NCBI RefSeq assembly: GCF_004216775.1
Contig: NZ_SGXF01000008.1
Span: 1-62,403, forward strand
Direction of reading: 5' to 3'
DNA length: 62,403 nt
Source of the DNA: Cuneatibacter caecimuris
Lineage (GTDB): Bacteria; Bacillota; Clostridia; Lachnospirales; Lachnospiraceae
The translations under genes and the position numbers were made by a program. Shown one piece after another: positions 55,047 to 62,403 of the stretch (position 1 is the stretch's first letter; each line of letters begins with the position of its first letter). Under the pieces are notes generated by a model. The model worked only from the letters and a program-made list of their open reading frames with translations. It did no database searches and had not been told where the DNA came from.

Positions 55047-56190
55047 TTTGTTGGAGAATTATGCGATGCCTAAATCAAAATATAATCCAGAAATTGATTT
55101 TTGGAAACTTGTATTTGCTGTTGCTATTTTTTTATTCCATAGTTCTAAATTTATCACATCTTCAGGATGGAGTCTGTTTAATAGAGGATATTTGGCAGTT
55201 GAATTCTTTTTTATTGTGTCTGGCTATTTTTTGGCGATGACGATACGGGAAAAAGAGGATGACGCGGCTCAAAATTCTTGTTGGGTTTATTTACTACATA
55301 AGATAAAAGCATTTTATTTATATTACTTTTGCGCTTTTATCATATCATTTACAGTAAGGCAATGGATATTATCAGCTGATGTTATTACTGTAATCAAGAA
55401 TTTTCTTCTAAGTTGGAATGAAATATTTTTATTAAAGATGGGTGGGATTACTTCAGGACGGTATTATAATGGACCTACTTGGTATATCTCAGCAATGTTA
55501 ATTGCAATGGCAGTTTTATATCCCTTAGCGAAAAAATGGAAGACATATTTTCTTAATATTGGCGCACTTTTGATTTCCATATGTGGATATGCATTAATAA
55601 GTCAATATAGCAATTCATTAAACGTAGCTGAAGAGTGGCAAGGTATAATATATTTAGGTGTAATACGTGCTGTTGCTGGTGTGTCATTAGGAATTTTTTG
55701 TAATGAATGCTGTGAACAAATTAAGAGAAAAGGATTGAGGACTACTGCTTTAGGGAAAAGTATTTTTTTAGTACTGGAAATAGTTTTAATTATAAGCTTG
55801 TTTGGTATTATGAATTTTACTGAGTATTTAAACTTGAACCGATATTTTGATTATGTCAGCTTATTCCTGTTTTTCATTTTTACCGTAATTTTATTTTCTG
55901 GATTGACGGGTATAAAGGAAAAATTAAAAAAACCAGGAATATTTAAAATGTTTTCACGTTTTAGCTTATTGTTATATTTAAACCATCGTATTGTGGTATA
56001 CTATTTAAACTATATTACGACTGATATGGAAGCAGAGTGGAGTTATCGCCATTATATGTTTTATTATGTAATAGGTACGCTTCTTATGATATTCTGCTGT
56101 TGGGGGCTGTCTAGAATAGTCAGATTTGTTGGGGTTAAATTTGGGAGTAAGATTAAAAGCAAAATGTTCAAAGAATCACTACGCAATTAA
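55039..56190 (+). CDS. Acyltransferase family 3 membrane protein (OatA-like TM domain)
   Basis: 383 residues with about ten TM helices. NPEIDFWKLVFAVAIFLFHSS carries the conserved His of the family, followed by GYLAVEFFFIVSGYFLA and GPTWYISAMLIAM. Such proteins O-acylate surface polysaccharides. No extracytoplasmic esterase domain follows, unlike full-length OatA. It is the last gene of the AT-rich block. Confidence 0.87.
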   Translation: MNDLLENYAMPKSKYNPEIDFWKLVFAVAIFLFHSSKFITSSGWSLFNRGYLAVEFFFIVSGYFLAMTIREKEDDAAQNSCWVYLLHKIKAFYLYYFCAFIISFTVRQWILSADVITVIKNFLLSWNEIFLLKMGGITSGRYYNGPTWYISAMLIAMAVLYPLAKKWKTYFLNIGALLISICGYALISQYSNSLNVAEEWQGIIYLGVIRAVAGVSLGIFCNECCEQIKRKGLRTTALGKSIFLVLEIVLIISLFGIMNFTEYLNLNRYFDYVSLFLFFIFTVILFSGLTGIKEKLKKPGIFKMFSRFSLLLYLNHRIVVYYLNYITTDMEAEWSYRHYMFYYVIGTLLMIFCCWGLSRIVRFVGVKFGSKIKSKMFKESLRN

Positions 56191-56214
56191 TTTTTTATTA
56201 GGAGGGTAACTTTA

Positions 56215-57309
56215 GTGAAATACAACTACATCCTGGCCGGCTCCGGCCTCTATTCCGCAGTGATCGCCTACCTGGCCCGCCAGGCAGGTAAAACCTGCCT
56301 GGTTCTGGAAAAAAGGGACCATATCGGAGGAAACATTTACTGTGAAGAAATCGAAGGGATACATGTGCACAAATATGGAGCCCATATTTTTCACACCAGC
56401 AACCGCAGGGTATGGGATTTTGTAAATTCCCTGGCGGAATTCAACCGCTTTACCAACAGCCCTATTGCCAACTACAAGGGTGAGATTTACAACATGCCGT
56501 TTAATATGAACACCTTCAGTAAAATGTGGGGGATTCGAACGCCGGAGGAAGCAAAAGCGATCATCGCAAAGCAGCGCCAGGAAATAAAGGGTGAGCCCCG
56601 GAACCTGGAAGAGCAGGCGATCAGCCTGGTGGGCCGCGATGTGTATGAGAAGTTGGTGAAGGGATATACAGAAAAACAGTGGGGCCGTGACTGCACGGAG
56701 CTTCCAAGCTTTATCATCAGAAGGCTTCCAGTACGCTATACTTATGATAATAACTACTTTAACGATCTGTATCAAGGGATCCCCGTTGGCGGCTATAATG
56801 TGCTGATCGGCCGCTTGTTTGAAGGTATAGAGATCCGTACCGGTGTTGATTATCTGGAAGATAGGGAAAAATGGCCTGCAATGGGGGATAAGGTCATATA
56901 TACCGGCCCGATTGACGAATATTATGAATACTGCTATGGCAAGCTGGAATACCGCACTGTCCGTTTTGAGACAGAGGTGCTGGATACAGACAACTACCAG
57001 GGCGTTGCGGTGGTGAACTACACGGACAGAGAAACGCCTTATACCAGAATTATAGAGCATAAGCATTTCGAGTTCGGAACCCAGCCGAAGACTGTGATTT
57101 CCAGAGAATATTCTACTGACTGGGAAGAGGGCATGGAGCCTTATTATCCGGTAAATGACGCCAGAAACCAGGCGCTTTACCAGAAGTATGCGGAGAAGGC
57201 GGCCGGAGATCCAAACATCATATTCGGCGGCCGTTTGGGAGAATATAAGTATTATGATATGGATAAAGTGATTGAATCAGCCATGAAGAAATGGGAGGAG
57301 ATCCGATAA
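56215..57309 (+). CDS. glf: UDP-galactopyranose mutase
   Basis: 364 residues, flavoenzyme converting UDP-Galp to UDP-Galf. FAD-binding ILAGSGLYSAV, EKRDHIGGNIY, KYGAHIFHTS and YNMPFNMNTF near the N-terminus; PVNDARNQALYQKYA and FGGRLGEYKYYDMD near the end. GTG start with AGGAGGGTAAC upstream. Base composition is visibly higher in GC than the preceding 15 kb, so it may belong to the backbone rather than the island. Confidence 0.95.
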   Translation: MKYNYILAGSGLYSAVIAYLARQAGKTCLVLEKRDHIGGNIYCEEIEGIHVHKYGAHIFHTSNRRVWDFVNSLAEFNRFTNSPIANYKGEIYNMPFNMNTFSKMWGIRTPEEAKAIIAKQRQEIKGEPRNLEEQAISLVGRDVYEKLVKGYTEKQWGRDCTELPSFIIRRLPVRYTYDNNYFNDLYQGIPVGGYNVLIGRLFEGIEIRTGVDYLEDREKWPAMGDKVIYTGPIDEYYEYCYGKLEYRTVRFETEVLDTDNYQGVAVVNYTDRETPYTRIIEHKHFEFGTQPKTVISREYSTDWEEGMEPYYPVNDARNQALYQKYAEKAAGDPNIIFGGRLGEYKYYDMDKVIESAMKKWEEIR

Positions 57310-57315
57310 ATAAAA

Positions 57316-57366
57316 GCAGGTCCCTGTACGCAGGAAAATAATCCGCGTGCAGGGACCTCCTTTTTC
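57316..57366. terminator. Intrinsic terminator between glf and the minus-strand phosphatase
   Basis: Stem AGGTCCCTGTACGC / GCGTGCAGGGACCT (one wobble), followed by CCTTTTT on the plus strand. It can serve both converging genes. Confidence 0.75.
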
Positions 57367-57371
57367 ACTGG

Positions 57372-57989
57372 TCAACCAAATAACTCCATCAGTTCCTCAA
57401 ACCGCCCGATCTTCTTCTCATACCCTTCCGCATCCCCAAACCCATAAGCACAGTACACAAACGGAATTCCAGCCCCATGGGCGGCGTCCAGGTCTCCCTG
57501 GGTATCGCCGATATACCAGGCCTCTGACAAATGATGGCGCTGCATCAGGGTGCGGATGGTTTTCGCCTTACAGGTGCCGGTTTCGCCAAAGCAGAGGCTG
57601 TCGCGGATCAGATGGGAGAGGCCGGTTCCATGAAGCACTGCGGGAATATACCCATCCTGACAGTTGCTGACAATATAAAGAGAGTGGCTTTGTGCCAGAT
57701 GTTCCAGCGTACGAAGCACCCCGGGATACATGCGGCCGGGATGCTCATAAAGATATTGGTTCTCAAAAGAAAAGCACCGGTCCCCCAACGCCAGGCCTTC
57801 TTCCCTGGAAAGCATAGGGAATGCCAGCGCGCAGATTTCGTCCATGGGCTTGCCGAATAAATTTTTCAGCTGATCCCCGGTAAAGTGCAGGTTCAGTTCG
57901 GGCAGTTCGTTTACTACCTGGTTCCAGGCGTCCGCCACGGTATCGGTGGAATCCCAGAGAGTGCCGTCAATATCGAAAATCAGATTCAT
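57372..57989 (-). CDS. HAD-superfamily phosphatase (phosphoglycolate phosphatase-like)
   Basis: 205 residues. Motif I DIDGTLWDS (Asp6/Asp8), motif II IVSNCQDG (Ser/Thr position), Lys in ETGTCKAKTI, and motif IV YIGDTQGDLDAA. The cap is helical (subfamily IA). It dephosphorylates a small molecule that cannot be named from sequence. GGAAGG lies upstream of the ATG on the minus strand, with its own promoter at 58122-58094. Confidence 0.9.
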   Translation of the reverse strand: MNLIFDIDGTLWDSTDTVADAWNQVVNELPELNLHFTGDQLKNLFGKPMDEICALAFPMLSREEGLALGDRCFSFENQYLYEHPGRMYPGVLRTLEHLAQSHSLYIVSNCQDGYIPAVLHGTGLSHLIRDSLCFGETGTCKAKTIRTLMQRHHLSEAWYIGDTQGDLDAAHGAGIPFVYCAYGFGDAEGYEKKIGRFEELMELFG

Positions 57990-58093
57990 TTCTATTCCTT
58001 CCAGTGTAAGATTAAGGGCCGGGGTCCCGGATTGCGGCAGATACCAGCGTTACAGAAAATATAGTTTTCCGGGCAAACGTTACAACTGATGTA

Positions 58094-58122
58094 ATTATAC
58101 AATAAAATACGCAGGCTGTAAA
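58094..58122 (-). promoter_or_regulatory. Sigma-A promoter of the HAD phosphatase
   Basis: On the minus strand: TTTACA (58122-58117), 17-nt spacer, TATAAT (58099-58094). It would give a leader of about 100 nt. Confidence 0.65.
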
Positions 58123-58258
58123 TAAATGCATATAAATTTCTGCAGGAGGAGTATGAGGAATTCACCGTTATCACTTGAACCTCTTCATAGCCTTCCGGAG
58201 GCAGGAGAACTGCAAAAATATCATAAGTCAGGCATCTTCCCGGGACATTCTTCATAAG

Positions 58259-58277
58259 TTGTCTCATACTAAGACAA
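58259..58277. promoter_or_regulatory. Inverted repeat before the P-type ATPase
   Basis: Perfect 6-bp arms TTGTCT-catacta-AGACAA, ending just before the ribosome binding site AAGGAGTGG. It could be an operator or a leader hairpin; no regulator gene is adjacent. Confidence 0.35.
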
Positions 58278-58288
58278 GGAGTGGGGCA

Positions 58289-60943
58289 ATGTTTGAAGAA
58301 AAGACAGCTGCACAGGCGGCGGAGGAGCTGCAGACAGACTGCAGGATGGGCCTGACAGAGAAAGAAGCTGCGGTGCGCCTTTCTTATATGGGGCCGAACA
58401 GACTGAGAGAGGAAAAGAAAAAGACAGCGCTGCAGCGGTTTGTGAGCCAGCTGATGGACCCGCTGATTTATATTCTGCTGGCAGCGGCAGGTATTTCGCT
58501 TGCTTTGGGAGAATGGAATGATGCCGCGATTGTGCTGATTGTGGTAGTGGTCAATGCGCTGATCGGCATGATTCAGGAGGGAAAAGCGGAGAAAGCCCTT
58601 GAGGCCCTGAAAAAGCTGACCAGCCTGAAAGCGCTGGTGCGCCGCGACGGCGTGGAAAAGGAAATCCCTGCGGAAGAGATCGTGAAGGGAGATCTGGTGC
58701 TGCTGGAGGCCGGCAGGCAGGTCCCGGCGGATCTGCGCCTTGTCTCGGACAACGGGCTGAAAATTGAGGAAGCTGCGCTGACAGGAGAATCCGTTCCTTC
58801 GGAAAAATCAGCAGCTTTTTTAGCAGAGGGGAAACTCCCGGTGGGTGACAGGAAAAACATGGCGTACATGTCCACCAGCGTTATTCACGGGCGCGGCTCC
58901 GGTATCGCAACAGCTACAGGGATGCAGACGGAAATCGGCAGAATTGCCGGGATGATCGGCCAGGATAAAACAGAGCTGACAGCCCTGCAGCGCAAACTGG
59001 GCCAGCTGGGCAAGGTTCTCAGCCTGATCACGCTGGTGCTGTGCGTGGCTTTGTTTGGCCTTGCGGTATGGCAGAAGCGGGATATAGTGGAAATGCTGAT
59101 TACGGCAATTTCTCTGGCAGTGGCGGCTGTGCCGGAGGGGCTTCCTGCTATTGTGACCATCACCCTGGCTTTCAGCGTATCGAGAATGGTGAAGGTCCAT
59201 ACCATCATCCGCCGTCTGCCGTCTGTAGAAACGCTGGGCTGCGTGAATGTGGTGTGTTCCGACAAAACGGGAACGCTTACACAGAACAGGATGACGGTAA
59301 CAGCCTGCTTTACAGGGATGCGGCAGGCGGAAGCAGGCCAGCTGGATGCCAGAAAGGATGAAGAATTTCTGCGCGGGTTCGTGCTCTGCAATGATGCTGT
59401 GCTGGAAAAGAACAGGCGGCTGGGCGACCCGACGGAGCTGGCACTTTTGGAGCTGGGGGCCAGATATGGGTTGAACAGAGAACTTACTGAGCAGGACTTT
59501 CCAAGAACAGGAGAGATACCTTTTGATTCCGCCAGAAAAAGGATGACTACGCTGCACAGGGGGAGGAAAGGCAGTATTTCTTATACAAAAGGCGCGGCGG
59601 ACATGATTCTGGACCGCTGCAGCCATATCTGGATCAATGGCGAAGCTGTGCCCATGACTTCCTGGCACAGGAAACAGATCGCAGAAGTGCTGAAACAGAT
59701 GGCTTCAAAGGCTCTGCGCGTGCTGGCTGTGGCTTTTAAACAGGATAACACGGGAGGGATGAGCGAAAAAGATATGACCTTTTTGGGACTGGCGGGGATG
59801 ATGGACCCTGTCCGTCCGGATGCAGTCGAGGCAGTGGAGCGCTTTAAAAAGGCTTCTGTCCGGACCGTCATGATTACAGGAGACCACAGGGACACTGCCC
59901 TTGCGATTGCCAGGCAGCTTGGGATCGCCAAAGCGGATGACGCCTGCATAACCGGCCAGGAACTGGATGGGATGACAGAGGAGGAGCTGGATAAAAGGCT
60001 GCCGGGAACCACTGTTTTTGCCCGGGTATCTCCGGAACACAAGGTGCGGATTGTCCAGGCCTTCCAGAGGCTGGGCGATGTGGTGGCAATGACCGGAGAC
60101 GGGATCAATGACGCTCCTTCCCTGAAAAAGGCAGACATCGGCATCGCAATGGGAAAAGGCGGCACGGACGTGGCGAAAAACGCTGCAGATATGGTGCTGG
60201 CGGACGACCATTTTTCTACCATTGAAAAAGCCATTGAAGAAGGCAGAGGCATCTATGAGAATATTAAAAAATCCGTTCTTTTTTTGCTCTCCTCTAATTT
60301 CGGAGAAGTGATGACTATGTTTGCCGCGATTGCCTGCGGCCTGGCTTCTCCGTTGAAACCGGTGCATATTCTGTGGATCAACCTGATTACAGATTCACTG
60401 CCGGCAATGGCTCTGGGAGTGGATGAAAATGATAAAAAGGAACTAATGGCCAGGCCGCCCAGGGGTTCCCGGGAAGGATTGTTTTCTGACGGAGGATTTG
60501 CCTTTACAGTGCTGTACGGTGTATTGATTGCTTCCATCAGTCTTGCAGCTTTTCTGAAAATCCCGCTGCTTTGGATGGAGCGGGAGGGAATAGAATTTTC
60601 TCTGCAGGCGCTCCGGGAAACACTGCAGAATCCGGCCCTGCTGGCAAGGGCGCAGACAGGGGCTTTTACCGTACTGGGGCTGAGCCAGCTGTTTCATGCA
60701 GTGGGGATGCGGGATGTACATAAGTCCGTGTTCAGAATGAACCATCTTTCTAATAAGCTGATGATACTGGCATGCGCCGCAGGGTTTTTCCTGCAGTTTA
60801 TTGTCACAGAAATTTCGTTCCTGATTCCCATATTCGGCACAGTGCAGCTGAATCTGATGGAATGGCTGGAACTACTGGGCCTGGCGGCCATGCCATTGGT
60901 GGCGCACGAAATCCTGTGTTTTGGTAAAAATAAGAAAAAGTAG
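58289..60943 (+). CDS. P-type Ca2+-transporting ATPase (P2A type)
   Basis: 884 residues. N-terminal cation-ATPase domain, actuator motif LTGESVPS (about 164), M4 motif VPEGLPA, phosphorylated Asp in CSDKTGTLTQN (about 323), TGDGINDAPSLKKADIGIAMG, and four C-terminal TM helices. This is the pattern of bacterial Ca2+ pumps such as LMCA1. ATG 58289 is chosen because AAGGAGTGGGG precedes it; the in-frame extension upstream has no homology. Confidence 0.92.
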   Translation: MFEEKTAAQAAEELQTDCRMGLTEKEAAVRLSYMGPNRLREEKKKTALQRFVSQLMDPLIYILLAAAGISLALGEWNDAAIVLIVVVVNALIGMIQEGKAEKALEALKKLTSLKALVRRDGVEKEIPAEEIVKGDLVLLEAGRQVPADLRLVSDNGLKIEEAALTGESVPSEKSAAFLAEGKLPVGDRKNMAYMSTSVIHGRGSGIATATGMQTEIGRIAGMIGQDKTELTALQRKLGQLGKVLSLITLVLCVALFGLAVWQKRDIVEMLITAISLAVAAVPEGLPAIVTITLAFSVSRMVKVHTIIRRLPSVETLGCVNVVCSDKTGTLTQNRMTVTACFTGMRQAEAGQLDARKDEEFLRGFVLCNDAVLEKNRRLGDPTELALLELGARYGLNRELTEQDFPRTGEIPFDSARKRMTTLHRGRKGSISYTKGAADMILDRCSHIWINGEAVPMTSWHRKQIAEVLKQMASKALRVLAVAFKQDNTGGMSEKDMTFLGLAGMMDPVRPDAVEAVERFKKASVRTVMITGDHRDTALAIARQLGIAKADDACITGQELDGMTEEELDKRLPGTTVFARVSPEHKVRIVQAFQRLGDVVAMTGDGINDAPSLKKADIGIAMGKGGTDVAKNAADMVLADDHFSTIEKAIEEGRGIYENIKKSVLFLLSSNFGEVMTMFAAIACGLASPLKPVHILWINLITDSLPAMALGVDENDKKELMARPPRGSREGLFSDGGFAFTVLYGVLIASISLAAFLKIPLLWMEREGIEFSLQALRETLQNPALLARAQTGAFTVLGLSQLFHAVGMRDVHKSVFRMNHLSNKLMILACAAGFFLQFIVTEISFLIPIFGTVQLNLMEWLELLGLAAMPLVAHEILCFGKNKKK

Positions 60944-60968
60944 GTGCCTAGATTTTTCCGGACTGATC

Positions 60969-60977
60969 TGTTATAAT
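60969..60977 (+). promoter_or_regulatory. Extended -10 promoter of the NlpC/P60 gene
   Basis: TGtTATAAT with a perfect -10 hexamer and no good -35, 23 nt before ATG 61000. The leader would be short. Confidence 0.55.
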
Positions 60978-60999
60978 AGAACAGTCTGGAGGGCATACA

Positions 61000-62097
61000 A
61001 TGAATAATCATAAAAAAATTGAACGCTTTTTGGAGAAAATCAGAGTTATTCTGAAAAATATTAATTTGAAACATGCCGGAACTGCTGTGTGTGTTTTAGC
61101 CGGAGTAATTCTGGTATGGCTCTTTGCCGGAATGGTTGCCAGCGGCAGCCAGCCGGAAGAAACAGGAGAAGAAGCGCTGCCTGCGGGAGTCCGCTTGCCC
61201 GGGACAGAGCAGGCGTCAGAAACGGAATACGCGGAAGATAATAGAACCCAGGTGCTGGACTATTATAACAGGATCGGCGTGGTATACAATGTAAATGGTT
61301 ACCTCAATATACGGGAAAAGCCGGAGGAAGATTCGAGAATCATCGGGAAAGCGCTGGAGTTTTCCGGACTTGAAATTACAGATGATTCCCGGAAGGGGTG
61401 GTATGGAATCTCTCTGGGAGAAGGAAAAACCGGATATGTCTCGTCAGAATTTGTGGCTGCCGGGACGGCGGGGGAGAAGCTGGCTGTGGAGCATGCCGTG
61501 TATACAGCCCATATCGGGAACAAGGACCAGCAGGTTCTGATGGAGCCGAAAAAGGGCGCGGATGTGCTTACTGTGCTGCAGCCGGGGGATACCTATGTGA
61601 TTCTGTCTGAGAAAAACCAGTGGCTGGAAATTCAGATTCGGGTGGGGCTGAGCGGATATATCCCTTCCGCTGAGGCCGACGCGCACTACAGCCTGAAAGA
61701 TCCCGTGGAATTCGGGCTCAGCGGCCTTTCGGAAGAGAGAGCGGATCTGCTGAACCTGGCCTGGAATTATTATGGGGGAAAGTACGTGTGGGGCGGCACG
61801 GAGCTGGGCGTGGGCGTGGATTGTTCGGGTTATGTCATGCGGCTTTTTGAAAAGTTCGAAGTGTACCTGCACCGCGTTTCTAAAAATCAGGCCACAGACG
61901 GTAAGGAAATCAGCTTTGAGGAGATACGCCCCGGCGATTTGATCTTCTATAATATGAAGGGCGGGGAAGTGGACCATGTGGCTCTTTATACGGGAAATAA
62001 TAAGATCATTCATGCGGCTTCCGCGCAAAACGGCATCATGGTCAGCGAATGGGATTACCTGCCGGTTGTTTGTATCCGCAATGTGTTTGGGGACTGA
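61000..62097 (+). CDS. SH3-domain NlpC/P60 peptidoglycan hydrolase
   Basis: 365 residues: an N-terminal TM anchor (about 27-47), two SH3b-like domains (about 85-150, GYLNIREKPEEDSRIIG; and about 165-225), then the NlpC/P60 domain (about 245-365) with catalytic Cys in VDCSGYVMRLF (about 275), His in DHVALYTG (about 326) and IIHA. It is a gamma-D-glutamyl-diamino acid endopeptidase type, acting on wall peptides outside the membrane. GGAGGG precedes the ATG. Confidence 0.92.
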   Translation: MNNHKKIERFLEKIRVILKNINLKHAGTAVCVLAGVILVWLFAGMVASGSQPEETGEEALPAGVRLPGTEQASETEYAEDNRTQVLDYYNRIGVVYNVNGYLNIREKPEEDSRIIGKALEFSGLEITDDSRKGWYGISLGEGKTGYVSSEFVAAGTAGEKLAVEHAVYTAHIGNKDQQVLMEPKKGADVLTVLQPGDTYVILSEKNQWLEIQIRVGLSGYIPSAEADAHYSLKDPVEFGLSGLSEERADLLNLAWNYYGGKYVWGGTELGVGVDCSGYVMRLFEKFEVYLHRVSKNQATDGKEISFEEIRPGDLIFYNMKGGEVDHVALYTGNNKIIHAASAQNGIMVSEWDYLPVVCIRNVFGD

Positions 62098-62134
62098 CTG
62101 CGCACATAAGTTTCTTTGCAGTTATGCATAAAAA

Positions 62135-62173
62135 CAGGCCATGGCTTCAGATTGAAACCGTGGCCTGCTTTTT
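62135..62173 (+). terminator. Intrinsic terminator after the NlpC/P60 gene
   Basis: Stem CAGGCCATGG / CCGTGGCCTG (one wobble) followed by CTTTTT. It leads straight into the tandem repeat. Confidence 0.8.
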
Positions 62174-62299
62174 ATTACATAGGAAACTGCGTTCCCTATG
62201 TAATAAAACCCTCCGGGGGGATCGCACTGCGGCGTAAGGAATCACGTCGCTAAAGCGACACGCCGCAGGCGGGGAATCCCGCCAGCGGGATTCTTTTTC
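62174..62299. repeat. Structured intergenic repeat, tandem copy 1 (126 bp)
   Basis: Starts with the imperfect hairpin ATTACATAGGAAAC-tgc-GTTCCCTATGTAAT, then CCCTCCGGGGGG, GTCGC-taaa-GCGAC, a GCCgcaGGC stem and ATCCCGC-ca-GCGGGAT before a T-run. Same block order as the copy at 816-957. The next copy begins at exactly 126 bp. Confidence 0.85.
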
Positions 62300-62403
62300 A
62301 TTACACAGGAAACTGCGTTCCCTATGTAATAAAACCCTCCGGGGGGATCGCACTGCGGCGTAAGGAATCACGTCGCTAAAGCGACACGCCGCAGGCGGGG
62401 AAA
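62300..62403. repeat. Structured intergenic repeat, tandem copy 2 (cut by window edge)
   Basis: Nearly identical to copy 1: the one visible difference is ATTACAC for ATTACAT near the start. It runs off the window, so the array length is unknown. Confidence 0.85.

Noticed and set aside
58175-58288. 38-residue N-terminal extension of the Ca2+ ATPase
   Set aside because: The P-type ATPase family starts near MFEEKTAAQAAEEL, and a strong AAGGAGTGG precedes ATG 58289.
62173-62403. CRISPR array at the right edge
   Set aside because: The unit is 126 bp, with internal hairpins and no unique spacers between short repeats. It is a tandem structured repeat, not CRISPR.

Overview
The window looks like a chromosomal segment of a Gram-positive Clostridia bacterium, most likely a Lachnospiraceae member. 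Evidence is the moderate GC of the backbone, strong AGGAGG-type ribosome binding sites, the cdaA-cdaR pair, an HPr with both His15 and Ser46, LCP/LicD/TagGH-type wall-polymer genes, and tRNAs without encoded CCA. The genus cannot be fixed from the sequence alone.

Layout. 1-816: the 3' end of a 23S rRNA followed by seven tRNAs (Asn, Glu, Thr, Met/Ile2, Asp, Val, Leu) and a terminator; no 5S gene follows the 23S. 816-957: a structured intergenic repeat that recurs in tandem at the right edge (62174-62403). 1220-18273: a Gram-positive Pel-type exopolysaccharide locus (SDR-fused PelD, PelE, two DUF2194 deacetylase-like genes, PelF, PelG) running on into two CotH-like lipoproteins, a VTC-domain protein, DUF4956, DUF4832 and a DivIVA-like coiled coil. 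Three of these genes are broken (one nonsense codon, two frameshifts), and the second member of each duplicated pair has also lost active-site residues. 18371-22375: membrane proteins, the c-di-AMP synthase CdaA, its regulator CdaR, and HPr.

22391-34578: a rhamnose-type glycan locus (Wzy- and Wzx-like proteins, rhamnosyltransferase-like GT2, RfbC, an ABC exporter with an enlarged permease, two twin-domain glycosyltransferases, one further GT2). 34673-39355: an initiating polyprenyl-phosphate glycosylphosphotransferase, an LCP ligase and an HtrA protease. 39793-56190: a visibly more AT-rich capsule/EPS island with its own promoter. It holds a second initiating transferase, DUF4422, GT2, Wzx, a galactofuranosyltransferase-like GT, Wzy, a short Wzz, LicD, a TagGH-like ABC pair, an IspD/TarI-like cytidylyltransferase, two SDR-LicD fusion proteins around a 2-hydroxyacid dehydrogenase, and an acyltransferase. 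56215-57309: glf, back at backbone composition. 57372-62097: HAD phosphatase (minus strand), Ca2+-type P-ATPase, and an SH3-NlpC/P60 hydrolase.

The genes read as several cell-surface glycan pathways laid end to end. c-di-GMP should control the Pel-like part through PelD, which keeps the RxxD site. The AT-rich island probably makes a Wzx/Wzy or ABC-exported polymer decorated with galactofuranose and with phospho-alditol or phosphocholine-type groups added by LicD proteins from a CDP-activated donor. The two most interesting items are the Pel/CotH/VTC/DUF4956/DUF4832 assembly with its decaying paralogue pairs, and the IspD-LicD module, which resembles the ISPD-fukutin pathway of animals.
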